64,000 bases of DNA, taken from Macrobrachium rosenbergii. Its lineage: Eukaryota > Arthropoda > Malacostraca > Decapoda > Palaemonidae. The stretch covers positions 81,017,163 through 81,081,162 of the forward strand of contig NC_089795.1 of NCBI RefSeq assembly GCF_040412425.1, in the 5' to 3' direction. Below are positions 60,301 through 64,000 of the stretch, in pieces (within the stretch, counting starts at the first letter, position 1; the number at the start of each line of letters is the position of its first letter). The notes below the pieces were generated by a model. It was not told the DNA's origin. It worked only from the letters and a program-made list of their open reading frames with translations, and made no database searches. Position numbers and translations under genes: made by a program.

Positions 60301-63300
60301 AATCTTACCTCGTGGGCAACCTGTTGTTTTTATAAATACCATACCTTACTAAACAATTTACAGTACCTTAAAACATTTAAATAACTGGATCATCAGAAAA
60401 TGCTCAGACTCCTGACACTATAATGCAACAAACATGCCACTGAAAGCCATTCAAAATTTATTTAACACTGACAAAATTATGTTCTCATACAAAACCCAAT
60501 ATCAAGAATCTGCCAATAAGTGTACTTCAGGAAGAAAAAAAAAAAGGTAGCTGGTAATAAGGTCCCTGCTTGGCCTCCAGTCCCAAGCACCAGGTCCCTA
60601 CTTGGGCAGATCCTCCAGTCCCAAGCACCCAGAAGTCATTATTTGTGACATTTGATCAATGAACTGTGAGAAATAGCTAGACTGGGAAGTGGGAGCTAGC
60701 ATTCAATGGAAATTAATTTTCTTTTAAAAGATTACAATAGTGTTATGACAACACATTACTTATGATACATTAGGGTTCAACTGAAGGCACTTTTGGAACT
60801 GATCTTAAGCACTGGAAATTGTATCTTAATAAATCACATGGAAGTATGCTTGAGAAAGGAATTGTGATGAACAAAACTAACTCTGTAATAGCTTTATCAA
60901 TATAGCCTCTGAGAGACATGACCATCATCCACTCCTGACCAGACAGGATATGTCATGGGTTACAAGACCTATACTCCCTCAAGGTTCTTCTGGGAGCAAC
61001 TAATATAGTAAGAGACAGAACTTAATTCATCTGCTGATGCAGAAGCAATATCAGAAGTTTATGTTGTAAAAAATGCCATATTGCATAAAGAAAAGAGGGA
61101 TAAAGTGAGGTGAATTAATAGTACTACCACCACAGGACTAAAATGGTCATCTCAAACTAATCCATAATAATAGATCCAAATGGGTGGTGAAAAAGATTGA
61201 AGTGGATATGGTTAATGTTCTACTACTGCACCCTAAGGTAGCCTATCGTAAACCTTAGCCTAACCTTGCCATTTACTTGGACCAACTTGTGTGTGCTCAG
61301 TGTCTGGTTTCATACCCAAGGCTATCTTAGCTAGGCTTAGATAGCTGATGTATTGTATGTGTATAATTCATTAGGGAAGAACAGTTATACACTACCATCA
61401 GGTATAAACTAATAAAAAATTATGAAAAAAAAAAAAAAATACTTTTTACCTAAAACAGATGATTTCTGTCAAAATCACTTTGTGTTTAGGTAATGTTAGC
61501 CTATGCAGCTCAGTCCATACAAATAGCAATTCAAAGATCTATTAGAAAGTTTACATTCTAAATCAATACAAATGTAAAACTTGAAATATAATTATATAAC
61601 ATAATACAATATGTAAGATATTTTATCTTGTTATAAAAAATCTTTTATCTTTTTTACCAATAATAAAATTTTGGATGAACACAAAGACTTAATATATTCA
61701 GTATTGTAGTCACTTGAACCAAGAATGCAAAACTCAAGGCAACACACCATTTTTTTACTGCAACTACCAACTCCAACTGCCACTACCAATTCCAAAGTCA
61801 AAATTACTAATATTTTCTCCCCCACTCAACACCGCAGGCATTATCAAGACAGACTGAAGTCAAAATTACTAATATTTCCCCACCCTCAACACCACAGGCA
61901 TTATCAAGACAGACTGATGTCAATATTACTAATATCCCTCCCCTCCCTCCAACAACACCATAGGCATTATCAAGACAGACTGACTTAAGTCAAAATGACT
62001 ATTTCCCCCCTCAATACTGTATACATTATCAAGACAAGCAGATGTCGAAATGACTAATGAACAATTTGATACTTATTTTAAAAATTTCTGATAAGAATCA
62101 TAACAAATACATTACAAAGGATGAAACATCAAAACTGAAAATACAGAAGAAAAGCAATGAAATCATTGTTAACTTGTACAAAAAGGCAGTGTTCTTTAAA
62201 AAAAAAAATAAGTAACAGGTATTTCAAAGTACAGTAACTTCTTAACAAACGGCCAAAAGGATCTTGTAACATGCAAATAATTTCCACTTGCTAAAGTGCT
62301 ATTACTAATTCTATGGAAATGACCAAGGTGAAAGAAGGAAAGATAAGCAAAGGATCGAATGATTTCAAAATGTAATGATTTAGTGATTGCTATGTGCAAT
62401 CCTAGTGAAAAATCTGCGGTGTCCTACTGCTCTTCTGTTTTATGTCACACATGAAGTCTGCAGTGTTTGGGACATCTGAAGATCTAGAATGTGGTGCTAT
62501 ATATATGTGAAATAAAAACTGAAACATTCATTCAACCATGAGTGATGGCTTTGACCGCAGCTGATATAATCTGGTATTCCACAATTCCATCTAATTTCCT
62601 AATTTCCTGTAGGCACACCCAAGATAATTATGGCATTTCTTTTGCGTCCACATTTTACACATTATTCTACTCGGGGGGTTTAGCTATCGAGTATAAAGTT
62701 GGAGTACTCAGCATGAGTTGTTTTATTATGGCAAGTTTTGTGCAATAAATTCAATATACTTAATATTTAATATTCCAATAAGATATGAATATTTTCGTGC
62801 TTAATTTATTATTTTTCTTGCTTAGAATGCTGTATATTTCGAAGTTTTGTATGTTCTCAAATGATTTTTTGTTGGGAATTCATAACTGCATTTCTGCTGT
62901 CTTCATAACTGTGTAATTCTGACATTTTCATAAAATCAAGTATTTCTCCATCAGATAGATTGAAGTGTTTTCCATGTGATACTTATTTTCTTTTGGCAGT
63001 TATCTATTATTGGCAACACTTTCTTTCTGTTTTAACTGCGCAGATCTTTGACTTTTTTTTACTCACTGAGAAGAAGCCATATGAAGTAAAGTTGGGTCTT
63101 CATCTTGTGTTCTTCTGGCATTTTTTTTTTCAGAACACTATAGTTCTATATGTGGTTGATTAATTACACATTCAAAGCCTCAAACAGTTTTTTTTTTTAA
63201 CAAAAATTCAGTTTGGATGGCTGCTGAAGAGAAGAATGGAGTGAGAAACAGGTAAGAAAGTTATCGTTAGTTTAGTTGTAGCAACCACATAGGGCCTAAT

Positions 63301-63889
63301 GGAGTGGGAAAGTGCTAAGAGAGCCCTATTTAATTTAGTTTAGAGCAATTCCACAGGGCCAAGTTAAGAGCAGTTGACCTAGATAGTTTCTCAAAAGATC
63401 CACACCTACAAGTAAGGCCATGAGTCTTTAAGGTTATATAATAACAATGTTTTAAACATGCTGTGCAGTTCTAAATAAATTTCATAAAAAGTAAGCATTA
63501 AGAGGACAAAAGCACAGGACTAATATCATGAGGTCATGTTACAATATTAAAAAAAAGTAAAAAAAAAAAAAGATGCAAGGCTACATAAAAGATTCCTTTT
63601 GGGTAAACATTAATTTTTCCTTACTTCTAATCCTCATAACTGAATTTGCATGGCACTTGGAGAAATATCTTACCTTCATAAGATCTTCAGGTAACTGGCA
63701 CACTTTACTTGGGTATATCTCAGCAATAAATGTGACCATTTTGAAGTACTGAGAGCATAATGTTGGTAATCTTAAAAGTTCATGTGACATGAGGGGCATA
63801 ATGATGTTAAGACCAAACAAACACACATCAGCTGCTGCTACAACTTCATGATCTTCACCATGTCCAGTGGGAGCCAAGTCTATAAAATC
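54128..63889 (-). CDS. XPO4: Exportin-4, C-terminal part (last four coding exons; 5' part outside window)
   Basis: Exportin-4 is an importin-beta family nuclear transport receptor; in mammals it exports eIF5A and Smad3 with RanGTP and imports some Sox factors. Four phase-0 exons on the - strand encode 218 residues: 63674-63889, 59908-60060, 58584-58676, 54128-54322. All have GT-AG borders. The joined order reproduces the human XPO4 C-terminus (human protein about 1150 residues). DFIDLAPTG matches DFIDFSDTE, NIIMPLMSHELLRLPTLCSQ matches NLILPLMSQDLLKFPTLCNQ, and the end FIANVRGFLLVK matches FMANVGGLLCVK. The helical, Leu-rich sequence is as expected for HEAT repeats. XPO7, the nearest relative, has a different C-terminus. 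The gene converges on PINK1, with 11.6 kb between stop codons. Confidence 0.93.
55020..57250 (-). mobile_element. Probable inserted repeat or decayed transposon in XPO4 intron
   Basis: The + strand is T/C-rich here, while its flanks in the XPO4 gene are A-rich, so the block looks inserted in the opposite sense. The end near 57195-57255 (AATTTGTATTTTTCATAGCT, then AACAAACCTACAGTCTTAAC) resembles a terminal sequence I recall from abundant decapod repeats. Frames on the - strand (55588-55899, 56657-56953) have charged, protein-like composition but match no domain I can name. Borders and class are uncertain. Confidence 0.35.
57250..58300. repeat. Complex repeat region with degenerate internal duplication
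   Basis: TACGTGCAACGAATCAC occurs at about 58004 and 58168, each preceded by an ATAAGTGCAT block (about 57960 and 58091) and ACACGTCTGTGT/ACACAGATGT variants. A TTGGATTTGCAG phrase also occurs twice (about 57591 and 57856). There is no open frame with a recognisable domain. Confidence 0.45.
58584..58676 (-). CDS. XPO4: XPO4 coding exon (third from window end)
   Basis: 31 residues, phase 0 on both sides: LVLDLILSQQ, then a short helix, then AASAALYTLICCFQ. Human has LVFDMLVLQK..AAGEAFYTLVCLHQ. This is too short to be found by frame length. Borders on -: CCAACAG|CTTGTT and TTCCAG|GTAAGG. Confidence 0.93.
58677..59907 (-). other. XPO4 intron
   Basis: A 1.2-kb AT-rich intron. CTTGGTACTCATCG and CTTGGTACTCAACG at about 59510-59595 may be part of a short repeat. 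Confidence 0.8.
59908..60060 (-). CDS. XPO4: XPO4 coding exon (second from window end)
   Basis: 51 residues, phase 0 at both ends. LLASIELGLTSFGPDVGTLS matches human SLMYSLELGMTSMSSEVCQL; it ends VRQGLRPFLK (human LATRHFLK). Borders on -: ATTTCAG|AACTTG and TTGAAG|GTAAGA. Confidence 0.95.
60061..63673 (-). other. XPO4 intron with minisatellite
   Basis: A 3.6-kb intron. It contains a short imperfect duplication at 60561-60629 (GGTCCCTGCTTGG / GGTCCCTACTTGGG) and a minisatellite at 61796-62057. The + strand turns T-rich around 62.5-63.2 kb. No gene is seen. Confidence 0.8.
61796..62057. repeat. Minisatellite, four full degenerate units of 55-70 bp
   Basis: Units start at 61796, 61858, 61918 and 61988, with a partial fifth at 62043. 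Each has AGTCAAAATTACTAATAT-like DNA, a C-rich block and GCATTATCAAGACAGACTGA. The C-rich block varies in length. Confidence 0.9.
63674..63889 (-). CDS. XPO4: XPO4 coding exon (most 5' in window)
   Basis: 72 residues, phase 0: DFIDLAPTGHGEDHEVVAAA, then DVCLFGLNIIMPLMS, then YFKMVTFIAEIYPSKV and QLPEDLMK. Human has YYKLITFICEIFPEKIPQLPEDLFK. Borders on -: TTTTCCAG|GATTTT and ATGAAG|GTAAGA. Confidence 0.95.
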
Positions 63890-64000
63890 CTGGAAAATAT
63901 AAATTTAATCATTAAATCAATGCAATGCAAAGAATGTTTTCTTGCCATTCAACATAAGTACTAACCCTTTACCATCACTACCCAACTTATGAACAAGTTA
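63890..64000 (-). other. XPO4 intron, continues past the window
   Basis: AT-rich sequence upstream (on -) of the first visible XPO4 exon; the preceding exon is outside the window. Confidence 0.7.

Noticed and set aside
61725..61988. Frame with repeated HRHYQDRL peptide
   Set aside because: A by-product of the minisatellite units; the variable spacers break the frame, and it lies antisense to XPO4.

Overview
This is a eukaryotic nuclear window, most probably from a decapod crustacean. It has small exons in large AT-rich introns, very dense microsatellites (AT, CT/GA, AC, AAT, TTC, GTA), and several dispersed repeats that I recognise, from memory only, as abundant in shrimp, crab and crayfish sequences. 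The species cannot be fixed from the sequence.

There are two real protein-coding genes, and they converge. On the + strand, 6212-42522 is a complete PINK1 orthologue (PTEN-induced kinase 1, the mitochondrial kinase of the PINK1-Parkin mitophagy pathway). I assembled it as 11 coding exons with GT-AG borders. The exons sum to 2259 nt, which gives 752 residues and a stop in one open frame. Catalytic Lys366, the HRD Asp508, the DFG Asp531 and the APE motif are all present. Intron 2 is about 21 kb. A 396-nt exon of its own encodes a large acidic insertion between kinase strands beta2 and beta3. On the - strand, 54128-63889 holds the last four coding exons (218 residues) of exportin-4 (XPO4), a Ran-dependent nuclear transport receptor. 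The rest of that gene lies beyond the right edge.

Layout: 1-5.8 kb is intergenic, with two decayed LINE reverse-transcriptase fragments on the - strand and a possible Penelope-like remnant. 5.8-6.2 kb is the putative PINK1 promoter and leader, with a CRE, repeated E-boxes, a stem-loop and a start-stop uORF. 6.2-42.5 kb is PINK1, whose intron 2 holds most microsatellites, a MITE-like element and a SINE-like repeat. 42.5-54.1 kb is the gap between the two stop codons, with no gene recognised. The + strand looks T-rich up to about 43.5 kb and A-rich beyond it, and a 178-bp foldback sits near the switch. 54.1-64 kb is the 3' part of XPO4, with an apparent insertion of opposite base composition (55.0-58.3 kb) and a minisatellite.

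The two genes are not known to act in one pathway. I found no clearly new biological system. The most interesting points are the enlarged PINK1 insert on a frame-neutral exon, the PINK1 leader structure, and the foldbacks.
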